Assembly: GCA_947650915.1 (NCBI GenBank)
Contig: CANSWY010000001.1
Location: 347,248-411,247 of the forward strand
DNA: 64,000 bases
Direction: 5' to 3'
Source: an uncultured Eggerthellaceae bacterium
GTDB taxonomy: Bacteria; Actinomycetota; Coriobacteriia; Coriobacteriales; Eggerthellaceae
The notes below the pieces were generated by a model, which was not told where the DNA came from, searched no databases, and was given only the letters and a program-made list of their open reading frames with translations. Below are positions 54,733 to 63,924 of this stretch, one piece after another. The position numbers were made by a program, and so were the translations under genes. The first letter of the stretch is position 1. Each line of letters starts with the position of its first letter.

Positions 54733-57273
54733 TCAAGCGGACGATGAGGTTCCCGAGCTCGACGAAGAAGGCGAAGAGCCGGAGCTCCCCGATCCATCAC
54801 TGGAGCTGTTGGAGGTGCCGGAGCCGTCATCACGTGCGTATTTGCGCTGGATCTCTGCCGTGTCCACTTCAGAACCCACCTTGTACAGTTCATTGGTGGG
54901 GGAATACACCGATGAGAACACCTGCTGGCTCACCACGTCGCCTTGGGCGTTCTTCACCGTGCGCGTGACCTCGATGGTCTTGCCGTCAGAGCCGGCCGTC
55001 ATCTTGACCACCGCAGTGGGCGCGTAGGTGTCATCCACTTCCACCTTGACCTTGTAGGGGTCGCCTTCTCCCCAGTCACCCACCTCCGTGGTGACCGTGA
55101 GATCGGGGTCTTCACCGATGAGGTTCACCGTGACGCTGGTGGAGGTGTAGGAAGTGGTGAGGAGCACGTCAGAAGAGCCGTCGTTCTCCCACACCAGATC
55201 CAACGTCGGGTATGCGATGGCCGCATCGCGGCCGGCCGGATAAGAAGTGGAGATGAGCGAGTGGTTGTGGCGCTCGATGATGGGCAAGCCTGACTCATAC
55301 ACGGCGTTGAAGACGGTGGTGGCCACCTGGCAAATGCCGCCGCCCGCCTCCTGGGTCATCTCGTCGCCTGAGATGACTCCCGCCTCCTTGAAACCGGCCT
55401 CCGCGTTGCAATCCCCCGCCGTCTCATTGAACGACCAGCGGCCGCCATCGGCGCTCACCACCGAATCGTTGATGAGATCGGCCGCTTTCTGGATGTTGTA
55501 CATACGGTTCATGGTGGAGGTGGTGGAGTTGAACTGCGTGGTGTAGGTGCTGAACTTCGTGACCACTCCATAGGCCAGCGCCTCGTCCAAGGACAAAGGG
55601 CCGGAAGTCTGCTGCGTCTGGATGGAGATGCCGAAGCGCTCGCCCGAGACCTGCTGCACTCCCGTCTCACAGAAGCTGCCGAACAGAGCCTGGTCCAACT
55701 CTTCCAGCGCCGTGCCCACGTTCGGTATGCTGATCTCTTGGCTGGGAGCCACGCTGACGCCATCCTCCCCCACCTGGAAGGAGACCGTGTAGGATGCATC
55801 CTCCTCCACCAGGTTCAGATTCCCCGTGAGCGTCTCCAACGCTTTCTTCTCAGAGAGCACCGGCTTCAGATACCACTTCCCATCGCGCTCGGCCGGAGCG
55901 GCCTCCACCCAGGAACCCAGCGTCTCTTTGCTGATGTCCGTGGAAGCGTCTCCGAAATCGAACGATGCGCCCTCTCCCAAGGCCTGGTTCACCGCATCGA
56001 CCGTTCTCTGCGCGGAAGCCGTGTCCACCTTGAGCGAGACGTATTCAGCCACAGGGATGTAGCGCGGGTCATCCACTTCGCTGTTCAGGAGCTTGTCCGT
56101 GAGCGTGTCCTGGAAGACCGTTTCGTTTATCTCATAGCCATCGTGGCCCTCCATCACCGATGCCACGCCGTCCTGGATGGAGAGCCCGGACTCCTGAGCG
56201 GGAGAGCCGATGGCCGTGTCCAGATCCGACACCAGCTTGCCGAGCATGGTGGGGTTGTAATCCAGGCGCGCCGGTATCTCATGGGCGCGCATGAGCGTGC
56301 TGAGGCGGTCCAGAAGGCCTGTGGCGCGTCCGAACTCGAAAGCCTCAGATGCCAGCTCCTGCACGGGCAGCCGTGCGCCCAACGTGTCGGAGGACTCCAC
56401 CCAGAGCACCTTGTTCTCGAGGGCGTCCTCCACCGATATCTGTTCCGCCAGCACCTGCTCCTGCATCTGGACCTGGGTCACGTCCGTGTCGCGGGCGGCT
56501 TCCTCGGAAGTGAAGATGTAGACGCTGGTGTTCGCCAGCTTGTCCGCATAGCGCGCCGAGATGGCATCGGCCGCCTGCTGCTGGGTCATGCCGCCGACGT
56601 CCACATCCCCCACCTTGACGCCTTGATAGACCTTGTCAGCCGTCAAGGCTGAATCGATGAGGAAACCGGCACCCAGCACGAGAATCACCGTCAGCGCGCA
56701 GCCGAGGATCCGGCTCTTGCCCCAGAGCGCCAAGAACGCATGTCCGATGCCGCGCCCCGCCAGGGCGATGACGTGCAGAAGTCCCAAAAGGAGCAGCTTC
56801 AAGACATCGAACAGCTTAGAGGTCCCTGAACCTCCCGCGTTCCCCGTGCGCTGGGAGCGCTCAGGCACCTGGGCTGCGGCGTATGAGGGAGTGCGAGCGC
56901 CGCGCTGCTGGCGGCCCTGCCCTTGGCGCATGCGTTGAGGAGCGGGCGCAGAAGAACGGGAGCGGCCGCTGGCCTGCCCCCGAGCAGGGCGATCAGAAGA
57001 GCGGCCCGTGCGCGCGTCTGGCCGGTAGGAGCCAGAACGCGCAGAGCGCCTGGCGCCCGCATCCGGCGCATCCCCGTCAAGCCTGCGCGAGATGCGCGGC
57101 TCTTTGCCGCTCACCGTGATGCGGTTCGTGGTGCGCGGGCCTCCGTTCGTGTTCGCTGGACGCAGGCGATCTGGACGCGCATCAGAGCCGCGCCGCGCCG
57201 AAGAGGAGCGCGCGGGCCGGGAAGGACGGCCGTTCCCGTCAGGATCCAACGTGAAGTTGCTGCTATAGGCCAT
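54733..57273 (-). CDS. VanW-family cell-envelope protein
   Basis: An 846-aa protein. Residues ~1-170 are cytoplasmic, rich in Arg, Ser and Pro. A transmembrane helix lies at ~190-212. Two PG_binding_4-like domains (~215-500) precede the VanW domain, which has SFNETAGDCNAEAGFKEAGV, GGGICQVATTVFNAVY and IERHNHS. A G5-like domain (~750-810) and a Ser/Gly-rich tail end the protein. VanW proteins are linked to peptidoglycan, but their activity is not established. GAAAGGGCG precedes the ATG, and the start overlaps the end of the phosphatidyltransferase gene by 11 bases. Confidence 0.9.
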   Translation of the reverse strand: MAYSSNFTLDPDGNGRPSRPARSSSARRGSDARPDRLRPANTNGGPRTTNRITVSGKEPRISRRLDGDAPDAGARRSARSGSYRPDARTGRSSDRPARGQASGRSRSSAPAPQRMRQGQGRQQRGARTPSYAAAQVPERSQRTGNAGGSGTSKLFDVLKLLLLGLLHVIALAGRGIGHAFLALWGKSRILGCALTVILVLGAGFLIDSALTADKVYQGVKVGDVDVGGMTQQQAADAISARYADKLANTSVYIFTSEEAARDTDVTQVQMQEQVLAEQISVEDALENKVLWVESSDTLGARLPVQELASEAFEFGRATGLLDRLSTLMRAHEIPARLDYNPTMLGKLVSDLDTAIGSPAQESGLSIQDGVASVMEGHDGYEINETVFQDTLTDKLLNSEVDDPRYIPVAEYVSLKVDTASAQRTVDAVNQALGEGASFDFGDASTDISKETLGSWVEAAPAERDGKWYLKPVLSEKKALETLTGNLNLVEEDASYTVSFQVGEDGVSVAPSQEISIPNVGTALEELDQALFGSFCETGVQQVSGERFGISIQTQQTSGPLSLDEALAYGVVTKFSTYTTQFNSTTSTMNRMYNIQKAADLINDSVVSADGGRWSFNETAGDCNAEAGFKEAGVISGDEMTQEAGGGICQVATTVFNAVYESGLPIIERHNHSLISTSYPAGRDAAIAYPTLDLVWENDGSSDVLLTTSYTSTSVTVNLIGEDPDLTVTTEVGDWGEGDPYKVKVEVDDTYAPTAVVKMTAGSDGKTIEVTRTVKNAQGDVVSQQVFSSVYSPTNELYKVGSEVDTAEIQRKYARDDGSGTSNSSSDGSGSSGSSPSSSSSGTSSSA

Positions 57274-57904
57274 GGGACGCCCTTTCGGCCTGGAGCATTC
57301 CCCAAGCGCGCGCGCAGTAGAACACGGTCACGCCGATCTGCAGCACCAGGCCCGCATAAACGAGCCAGATGCCCCAGCAGGCCGGATGCCCGTTGAAGCC
57401 GGGAAGCCAAGGAACGTCCATCCAAGCAAGGCCGGGGATGAGCGGAACGCCCAAGAGCAGCGCCGCGAAACCGATGAACAACAGCGTGGTGGCCACCTTG
57501 CCCGGATAGACAACGGGCACGCGGATGTTGAAGCCCTTCAACAGCACCGCGCCGCCGCCCACCAGGAAGGCCTCGCGCGCGAAGACGATGACGGCGATCC
57601 ACACCGGGCATTCCCCGATGGCGCAGGCACCCACCACGCCCGTGACCATGAGGACGGTGTCCACCGCTGGATCCAAGAGCTTGCCCAGCTTGGAAACGCT
57701 ATGGGTGCGGCGCGCCACTTGGCCGTCCACGAAATCGGTCAGAGCGGCCACCGCGAACACGATGACCGCGGCCACGTTCTGACCTTGGAACAACAGCCAC
57801 AGATACACCGGCACCAAGCACAACCGCGCGAACGAGATGACGTTCGGCGCGGTGAGGATGCGTTCAGTGACGTCTTCGGTCCTTTGTGCCGCGGTGTGGG
57901 ACAT
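57263..57904 (-). CDS. CDP-alcohol phosphatidyltransferase (second PgsA-like)
   Basis: About 213 aa from the ATG at 57904; an ATG at 57949 is possible, and the frame is open to 58147 across repeat units. TAGAAT at 57953-57948 may be the -10, which favours the downstream start. The signature D-x2-DG-x2-AR-x8-G-x3-D-x3-D is intact (DFVDGQVARR...GKLLDPAVD), with about five to six membrane helices. It could be phosphatidylglycerophosphate synthase, cardiolipin synthase or a related enzyme. PgsA-CinA at 31081 already covers the first role, so a different polar-head acceptor is likely. Confidence 0.85.
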   Translation of the reverse strand: MSHTAAQRTEDVTERILTAPNVISFARLCLVPVYLWLLFQGQNVAAVIVFAVAALTDFVDGQVARRTHSVSKLGKLLDPAVDTVLMVTGVVGACAIGECPVWIAVIVFAREAFLVGGGAVLLKGFNIRVPVVYPGKVATTLLFIGFAALLLGVPLIPGLAWMDVPWLPGFNGHPACWGIWLVYAGLVLQIGVTVFYCARAWGMLQAERASHGL

Positions 57905-58019
57905 GGCGGTGGTCTGCTGCCCTTCCTTGCATTCGATTTGAAGAGACATTCTACCAATCAACGGGCATGTTTTGCAGCCTGCAACGGAAAACCACGCAGG
58001 CCGCAGATCATCACGCGCA

Positions 58020-58228
58020 GATGTGCAGAAGGGACGTTCCAAATTGCACAGAGGAAAAGAGCATGCGCACTGAATGGCCATTCCTAGATGTGCAAAAGGG
58101 ACGTCCCAAATTGCACATAGGAAAAGTCTCCCAGTGCGCATGAACATCTGCTATGTGCAATTTGGAACGTCCCTTTTGCACATCTGACGACCTCACGGGT
58201 GTGATCTGGAACGTCCCTTTTGCACATC
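58020..58228. repeat. REPIN-like element, locus 5 (four 34-bp units)
   Basis: Units lie at 58020-58053 (+, diverged end), 58087-58120 (+), 58151-58184 (inverted) and 58195-58228 (inverted, diverged start acgggtgtgat). Units 2 and 3 have the standard 30-bp distance, but this spacer sequence differs from loci 1, 3 and 4. The bases just before unit 4 (gacctcacgggtg) match those at locus 3. The locus separates echF from the phosphatidyltransferase gene. Confidence 0.88.
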
Positions 58229-58239
58229 CTGTCGCGTCC

Positions 58240-58599
58240 TCAGGAAGCCGCCTTCTCCTGTTCGGGCACCTCTTGGCGCACCTCGTGCTTCGCCGTGGCG
58301 ATGGCCGTGGGAGCCGGATCCATGACCAGGCAGTGCGTGGGGCAGGCCGCCACGCAGCTGCCGCACTGCACGCACATGAACGGCTGGATGGTCCAAGCGC
58401 GCTCAGGCTTGCTCGCCTGGATGCAGTGGCAAGGACATGTGCGCTGGCACATGCCGCAGAGGATGCACTCCTCCACATGGTTCACCACATGCCCCTTTTG
58501 GCCCGCATAGGGCGCTTTCACCTCCGCCGGATACTGCAGCGTCTCAGGCTTGGAGAACAGCGATTTGAGCGTCATGGCCGCCAGATGGAAACTGCCCAT
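58240..58599 (-). CDS. echF: Ech hydrogenase ferredoxin-like subunit (NuoI-like)
   Basis: A 119-aa polyferredoxin subunit with two [4Fe-4S] motifs, CILCGMCQRTCP and CVQCGSCVAACP. It would carry electrons between ferredoxin and the small subunit of a membrane-bound group 4 [NiFe] hydrogenase. The C-terminal ~25 residues are charged. It is the last gene of the six-gene ech operon and follows echE by 6 bases. Confidence 0.92.
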   Translation of the reverse strand: MGSFHLAAMTLKSLFSKPETLQYPAEVKAPYAGQKGHVVNHVEECILCGMCQRTCPCHCIQASKPERAWTIQPFMCVQCGSCVAACPTHCLVMDPAPTAIATAKHEVRQEVPEQEKAAS

Positions 58600-58605
58600 G
58601 CCTTC

Positions 58606-59694
58606 CTACCTTTCAGTGCAGCTGATGCACGGATCGATGGTGAGGATCACCATGTTGACGTCTGCCAGATCGCAGCCTTTGAGCGCCTCCACCATGCCTG
58701 CCAGGTTCTGCGAGGTGGGCGTGCGCATGCGCATGCGCTCCAGGAACTTCGTGCCGTTGCCCTGGGCGTAGTAATAGCATTCCCCGCGCGGCTGCTCCAG
58801 CACGTTCGCAGCGCGCGCTCCCGGCTCCGGGCTGCCCTTCACCTTCACGGAGATGTCCCCCGCCGGGATCTTCGCCGACAATTCCTTGATGATCCGGATG
58901 GATTGCAGCACCTCTTCGCAGCGCACCTTCACGCGCGCGTAGCAATCTCCCTGCGCGTCCGTGATGGGCTGGAAATCCGTGAGCGCTCCGTACGCGCCCC
59001 GCCCGAAGGAGCGCACGTCATAGGCCACCTCGGAGGCGCGGGCGAACGGGCCCACCATGGAAAGCTCCAGCGCCTGTTCGCGGGTGAGCGCGCCCACGCC
59101 CACCGTGCGGTTCTTGACGGACATGTCCGTGAGCAGGGTGTCCATGATCTGCTGGTATTCGTCCGTGATGCCGTCCAGCACGCCGCAGATGGCCTTCAGC
59201 TCAGAGTCCTCGATGTCCCGGTTCACGCCGCCCACGCGCACCACGGACAAGATCACGCGGCCGCCGGTGGTCTTCTCGAAGATGTCCAGCACGCGTTCGC
59301 GCAGACGCCAGCAGTGCATGAACATGGATTCGAACCCGAACGCGTCAGCCGCCAGGCCCAACCACAGCAGGTGCGAATGGATCCGGGACAATTCGTGCCA
59401 GATGACGCGCAGATATTCTGCGCGCGCGGGCACTTCCACGCCCATGAACGCCTCCACCGTCTCAGCGTAGCCCAGCGAATGCCCCATGGCGCAGATGCCG
59501 CAGATGCGCTCCGCCACATAGATGAACTGGTTGTAGTCCCGCGTCTCCACCAGCTTCTCAAGACCGCGATGCACGAAGCCGATCTGCGGGAGCACGTCCA
59601 CGACGGTCTCGTCCTCCACCACCAGATCCAGATGCAGCGGCTCCGGCAGCACCGGGTGCTGCGGCCCGAACGGGATGACCGATGCCTTGCCCAT
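58606..59694 (-). CDS. echE: Ech hydrogenase large subunit (NuoD-like, [NiFe])
   Basis: A 362-aa catalytic subunit. The four nickel-iron ligands are Cys65 and Cys68 in RICGICAMGHS and Cys356 and Cys359 in DPCISCTER. Their presence shows a hydrogenase, not complex I NuoD. The protein ends three residues after the last cysteine, so it has little or no cleavable tail, as in some Ech/Coo enzymes. The ATG overlaps the echD stop (TAATG). Maturation genes (hyp) are not in the window. Confidence 0.95.
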   Translation of the reverse strand: MGKASVIPFGPQHPVLPEPLHLDLVVEDETVVDVLPQIGFVHRGLEKLVETRDYNQFIYVAERICGICAMGHSLGYAETVEAFMGVEVPARAEYLRVIWHELSRIHSHLLWLGLAADAFGFESMFMHCWRLRERVLDIFEKTTGGRVILSVVRVGGVNRDIEDSELKAICGVLDGITDEYQQIMDTLLTDMSVKNRTVGVGALTREQALELSMVGPFARASEVAYDVRSFGRGAYGALTDFQPITDAQGDCYARVKVRCEEVLQSIRIIKELSAKIPAGDISVKVKGSPEPGARAANVLEQPRGECYYYAQGNGTKFLERMRMRTPTSQNLAGMVEALKGCDLADVNMVILTIDPCISCTER

Positions 59695-60290
59695 TATGCG
59701 TCCCTCCCGTCTTCCGCTTGCTTCTTCACCTTGGCTTCCATGGCTGCGCGCACCTTCGCCGCCTTCTCAGGGGGCATGGCGGCCAGTTTCGCTTCCATCT
59801 CAGCATCCAGCGCCGCTGCATCCGCCTTCGCATCAGTGGCAGATGCAGCCTCTCCGGCCGCCTTCGCAGTCTTCGCGGCCTCAGCCTTGGCCTTCTTTTC
59901 CGCCAGCTTGCGCTGCTTCTCCTGTTCCGCCAGCTTCTCCGGCGAGATGATGGTCATGGGCGATTCCGTGGACAGACGGTAGAAGTTGCCCAAGAAGTCT
60001 ATGGCCAGCCCGTCGAAGGGGATGCCGAACAGGTCGTGGATCTCGTTCTCGCAGACGAATGCCTCCAGGTACACGTCCGTGATGGAAGCCAGACGCGCGT
60101 CCCGCGGCAGCGCTTCCACCACCGCATTGTCCAGCAGGCCGTCCTTCATGTAGGAATAGACCACGTCCACGCTGTCCTCATTGTTGACGGCCAGCATCTG
60201 CACGTAGCGCCAGCCCTCCGCCTTGCGCGCAGCCGCGTCCGCGTGGACGTCAGAGGCGGCCAAGATCCTGAACTCAGTGGAAAGATGCAT
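59694..60290 (-). CDS. echD: Ech hydrogenase subunit D (NuoC-like) with charged C-terminal tail
   Basis: A 198-aa protein. Residues ~1-110 match the 30-kDa NuoC/EchD domain, ending in the NEIHDLFGIPFDG block. The remaining ~80 residues are an Ala/Lys/Glu-rich, probably helical extension not expected in the family. It overlaps echC by one base (TGATG) and echE at its stop. It is a structural, non-redox subunit of the hydrophilic arm. Confidence 0.9.
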   Translation of the reverse strand: MHLSTEFRILAASDVHADAAARKAEGWRYVQMLAVNNEDSVDVVYSYMKDGLLDNAVVEALPRDARLASITDVYLEAFVCENEIHDLFGIPFDGLAIDFLGNFYRLSTESPMTIISPEKLAEQEKQRKLAEKKAKAEAAKTAKAAGEAASATDAKADAAALDAEMEAKLAAMPPEKAAKVRAAMEAKVKKQAEDGRDA

Positions 60291-60736
60291 CAGGCACGCC
60301 CTTTCTTCTCGGATTTGAGCTTCTCCGCCTTCTCATCCAGCACAGCCACGCCCGCCACGATGGCGTCGATCAGCGTTTCAGGGCGCACTGCGCAACCGGG
60401 CGCGTACACGTCCACCGGAATGGCCTGGTCAACGCCGCCGATGACGTTGTAACAGTCATGGAAGATGCCGCCAGAACAGGCGCAGATGCCGCAAGCCACC
60501 ACCACCTTCGGCTCCACCATCTGGTCGTAGATCTGACGGACCACATCGATGTTCTGTTCGTTCACCGATCCCGTGACCAGGAAGATGTCCGCGTGCTTGG
60601 GATTGCCCGTGTTCACCACGCCGAAGCGTTCGCCATCGAAGCCCGGGCAGAGCGTGGCCAGCACTTCGATGTCGCAGCCGTTGCAGCTGGAACCGTCGTA
60701 GTGGATGACCCACGGGGATTTTCCGGAATACGCCAT
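60290..60736 (-). CDS. echC: Ech hydrogenase small subunit (NuoB-like)
   Basis: A 148-aa subunit carrying the [4Fe-4S] cluster next to the active site, with ligands in SSCNGCD, ACGICACSGG and APGCAVRPE. The ATG at 60736 follows GAGAGGAGG; the frame is open upstream to 60832 without similarity. It is the electron relay between EchF and EchE. Confidence 0.94.
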   Translation of the reverse strand: MAYSGKSPWVIHYDGSSCNGCDIEVLATLCPGFDGERFGVVNTGNPKHADIFLVTGSVNEQNIDVVRQIYDQMVEPKVVVACGICACSGGIFHDCYNVIGGVDQAIPVDVYAPGCAVRPETLIDAIVAGVAVLDEKAEKLKSEKKGRA

Positions 60737-60750
60737 GGTTCCGCCTCCTC

Positions 60751-61671
60751 TCACAGAAACGCCAGCACGGCAAGGTTGATGCCGCCGGCCACGAGCGCCA
60801 CCGCCCAGGCAGACTTCAGCATGAACTGCCACTTGACGCGCGCGAAGTTGTTGTCGATCAAGATCTCAAGGAAGTACGCAGCCAAGGCCGCGACCACGCC
60901 CACGATGAGCGTCACCGGGCCGCCCCACACGAAGAACAGCCCGATCCACCCTAAGAACAGCACGTTCTCGCACCAGTGGAGGATCTCCACCAGCCCGAGG
61001 GTCGACCCGGACATCTCCGTGGTCATGCCGCGGACGATCTCTTGGTGGGCATGGTGGGACATGGACAGGTCGAACGGGGATTTCCTGAGCTTGATGGTGA
61101 GGATGAACATGAGCCCGAGAAAAACGGGCCAGATGCACACGATCACCGGTGCATCCAGCGCGAACACCGCGCTCACATCGAACGTGCCCCAGCCGCCGAA
61201 GGGCAAGAGCGCCGCGGTGGCCATGTAGAACGCCACGGAGAACAGGAGCACCATGGGCTCGTAGGACATGACCTGCAGCGTCTCGCGCGCCGCGCCCAGC
61301 TCCGCGTAAGGCGAGCGGGATGAATAGGCCGCGATGATGAAGAACAGGCTTGAAAGCGTGATCACGAACACGCACATCAAGAGGTTGCCGCCGGAAAAGA
61401 AAATGCCGCCGGCGATGATGGCGAAGATGAGCGCGCAGATGACGTAGGCGTCCTGCACGCCGTTCACCGTGACGCCCTCCTTCTCGAAGAGCTTGCGCAC
61501 GTCGTAGTAGGGCTGCAGAAGCGGCGGTCCCACGCGCCCCTGCATCCGTGCGGACAGCACGCGGTCCACGCCTGCCAGCAAGCAGCCGACCACCGGTGCC
61601 AGCACCGCGAACGCGATGATGCCGATGACCACCGCCACGAAACCCTGGATCGCGAAACCTTGGATATCCAT
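60751..61671 (-). CDS. echB: Ech hydrogenase membrane subunit B (NuoH-like)
   Basis: A 306-aa membrane subunit with about eight helices. The conserved loop SARMQGRVGPPLLQPYYD-type region (cited in part) and the SPFDLSMSHHAHQEIVRG block match the NuoH/HycD family, which links electron transfer to ion pumping. The ATG at 61671 follows GGGAGGG; the open frame extends upstream to 62112 in another gene's shadow. It follows echA by 13 bases. Confidence 0.93.
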   Translation of the reverse strand: MDIQGFAIQGFVAVVIGIIAFAVLAPVVGCLLAGVDRVLSARMQGRVGPPLLQPYYDVRKLFEKEGVTVNGVQDAYVICALIFAIIAGGIFFSGGNLLMCVFVITLSSLFFIIAAYSSRSPYAELGAARETLQVMSYEPMVLLFSVAFYMATAALLPFGGWGTFDVSAVFALDAPVIVCIWPVFLGLMFILTIKLRKSPFDLSMSHHAHQEIVRGMTTEMSGSTLGLVEILHWCENVLFLGWIGLFFVWGGPVTLIVGVVAALAAYFLEILIDNNFARVKWQFMLKSAWAVALVAGGINLAVLAFL

Positions 61672-61684
61672 CGCAGTCCCTCCC

Positions 61685-63601
61685 CTACACCAGCGCCACG
61701 CCACAGAGCGCCAAAAGCGCCGCGGCGGCCATGAGCACGCTGTTGAACACCACGCCCACCGGCGCCATGCGCTTCTCGCCGAAGACGTCTTCCATGTACC
61801 AGTTGCGCGCCGTGGCCAGGCTCTCATCCGACAGGGAGTTCTGGAACGCGCGCGTGGCGTCATCCCGGGAGACGCCGGACAGATACACGCCCACCGTGCG
61901 CTTCTTCGAACGGCCCAGCCCACAGAACAGCGCGATGACCACCACGCAGACGCAGACGCTGCCGATCCAGAGATTGTCCGCGGCGATGTCCTGCCCGGCC
62001 ATGCCGAACACGGAGATGACGTAGGGCTCCACCATGGTGGCGGAAATGACGGGCAGCAGCACGCAGGCGGCCACCAACAGGATGGCCATGAGCAGGATGG
62101 AGGCCCATTCACTTGAGGTGACGTCGCGTTCCACGTTCTCAGGATCGCCCGCGATGCCCGCGAGCTTCCCCATCCACTTCGCCCAGAACATGAACGTGGC
62201 GGCAGAGCCGAAGGCCAGGATGATGATGAGCGCCACCTGGTCCATCTGGACGAAGGAGACGAGCGTGGCCCACTTGGCCACCAGCATGCCGAAAGGCGCG
62301 ATGAACATGCCCATGATGCCCAGCATCATGAAGCGCGCCAGGCGCGGCATGCGCTCGAAGAGCAGGTCCATGTCCTCGATGTCCCGGCTGCCGATGTGGT
62401 GCTCGGCCGTGCCCACGCACAGGAACAGCAGAGACTTCGCGATGGCATGGAAAAGGATGAGGAACGTGGCCGCCCAGACCGCCTCAGGCGTCCCCACGCC
62501 CGCGCACGCGGTGATGAGCCCCAGGTTCGCGATGGTGGAATAGGCCAGCACGCGCTTGGCGTTGGTCTGGGAGATGGCCATGAACGAGCAGAGCAAGAAC
62601 GTGATGGAGCCCACCAGCATCACCATGACGGAGGGAACAGGGCTCACCAAAAAGCACGGCGCCAGCTTCACCAACAAGAACACGCCCGCCTTCACCATGG
62701 TGGATGAATGCAAGAGCGCGCTGGTGGGCGTGGGCGCCACCATGGCTCCCAAAAGCCAGGTCTGGAAGGGCATCTGCGCGGCTTTCGTGATGCCCGCGAA
62801 CGCCAAGCAGACCACCGCCAACAGCACCAGCGCCGGGTTCGCGATGCCGATCTCGATGAACTCATGGAGCGAGAACGTGCCCACCTGCGTGGCGCACAGA
62901 AGGAGCGCCAGGATGAAGCCGATGCCGCCGGCCAGGTTCATGACGATCTGGCGGAAGGCGTTGCGGATGGCCTCCTCGGTGCGCGTGTAGCCGATCAAAA
63001 GGAACGAGCACAGGGTGGTCACTTCCCAGCCGGTGAACATCCATGCCATGTTGTTGGAGAACACGATGACGTACATGGCGGACAAGAAGATGAACATCAG
63101 CGCGAAGAACAGCGGCCGGCGGTCCTTCGCGCCTTCCGGCTCGTGGGCTTGGAAATCCTTCATGTAGCCCAGCGCGTAGACGCAGATGCCCGAACCGATG
63201 ATGCCGATGATGAGCACCATCATGATGGTAAGGGAATCCACATAGAGGCCATGAGACACTTCCATATCGTGCGCGAACGCGAATTCAACGTAGAGCACCA
63301 CGACGATCTGCACGAGCGCTAGAACGCCCGCCAAAGCGTTGGCATGCCGCACCGCGAACGCCACGATGACGATGACGCAGATGCAGCTCACCACCGTGCA
63401 GGCAGCGTCCGCCACCGCCGAAGAGCATTCGAAGAGCACGAGGCCCGTGCCCAGATGCATGCACGCCAGCGCGATGGACGCGGCTGCAGTGACCGCCGCC
63501 CCCGCCACCACCAGCACATTGCGCGCCGCATCGTTTCTGATGACATACACCAGCACCGCGATGAGCGCCGGGAATGCCATGAGGAATAGGAGCATTTCCA
63601 T
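61685..63601 (-). CDS. echA: Ech hydrogenase membrane subunit A (NuoL-like antiporter)
   Basis: A 638-aa Mrp/NuoL-type antiporter subunit with about fourteen or more helices. The core has the conserved GWE, the lysine-containing helix ITKAAQMPFQTWLLGAM, LHSSTMVKAGVFL and the downstream K of SLLFL. It presumably moves H+ or Na+ when ferredoxin is oxidised with H2 formation. AGAGGAGG lies before the ATG. It is the first gene of the ech operon, downstream of two tRNA genes on the same strand. Confidence 0.93.
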   Translation of the reverse strand: MEMLLFLMAFPALIAVLVYVIRNDAARNVLVVAGAAVTAAASIALACMHLGTGLVLFECSSAVADAACTVVSCICVIVIVAFAVRHANALAGVLALVQIVVVLYVEFAFAHDMEVSHGLYVDSLTIMMVLIIGIIGSGICVYALGYMKDFQAHEPEGAKDRRPLFFALMFIFLSAMYVIVFSNNMAWMFTGWEVTTLCSFLLIGYTRTEEAIRNAFRQIVMNLAGGIGFILALLLCATQVGTFSLHEFIEIGIANPALVLLAVVCLAFAGITKAAQMPFQTWLLGAMVAPTPTSALLHSSTMVKAGVFLLVKLAPCFLVSPVPSVMVMLVGSITFLLCSFMAISQTNAKRVLAYSTIANLGLITACAGVGTPEAVWAATFLILFHAIAKSLLFLCVGTAEHHIGSRDIEDMDLLFERMPRLARFMMLGIMGMFIAPFGMLVAKWATLVSFVQMDQVALIIILAFGSAATFMFWAKWMGKLAGIAGDPENVERDVTSSEWASILLMAILLVAACVLLPVISATMVEPYVISVFGMAGQDIAADNLWIGSVCVCVVVIALFCGLGRSKKRTVGVYLSGVSRDDATRAFQNSLSDESLATARNWYMEDVFGEKRMAPVGVVFNSVLMAAAALLALCGVALV

Positions 63602-63782
63602 GCCGTTCCTCCTCTGGAATGGGAATCAACGCATCTGACTTTAGCAAAGGAGGATGGCACCCCCTGAGCCGTGGCGCGCGCTCAGCCTGCATTGCTCGGT
63701 GAAGGGAGCGCGCATGAAGGACGGCTCCGCATGAGCGGCAGCATCGGGTGCGCGAACGGTTCTCAGATGGAAACAAGAAGAT

Positions 63783-63856
63783 TGGAGGCGACGTCCGGAT
63801 TCGAACCGGAGATGAAGGCTTTGCAGGCCTCTGCCTTACCACTTGGCCACGTCGCC
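63783..63856 (-). tRNA. tRNA-Cys(GCA)
   Basis: The reverse complement begins GGCGACGTGGCCAAGTGGTA and ends CGTCGCC-T-CCA with an encoded CCA. The acceptor stem is 7 bp, the TTCGAAT T-loop is present, and the anticodon GCA corresponds to plus-strand positions 63822-63824. Confidence 0.97.
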
Positions 63857-63924
63857 CCGAAGGCGAACCTGCTTTCAAAAAGAGCCGACCCATCAAATCT
63901 GATTAGGCCGGCCCCTGCAGGCAA

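Noticed and set aside
57950..58147. N-terminal extension of the phosphatidyltransferase through the repeat locus
   Set aside because: The frame is open only because the palindromic repeats lack stops in it; the encoded residues have no similarity to the family and no ribosome binding site precedes the first ATG.
58606..59694. Respiratory complex I NuoD
   Set aside because: The four nickel-ligand cysteines and the six-gene ech order show an Ech-type hydrogenase; no NuoE/F/G, A, J or K are present.
58153..59982. 609-codon + strand frame across echF, echE and echD
   Set aside because: Antisense shadow of the hydrogenase subunits, with a low-complexity His/Arg composition, starting inside a palindromic repeat.
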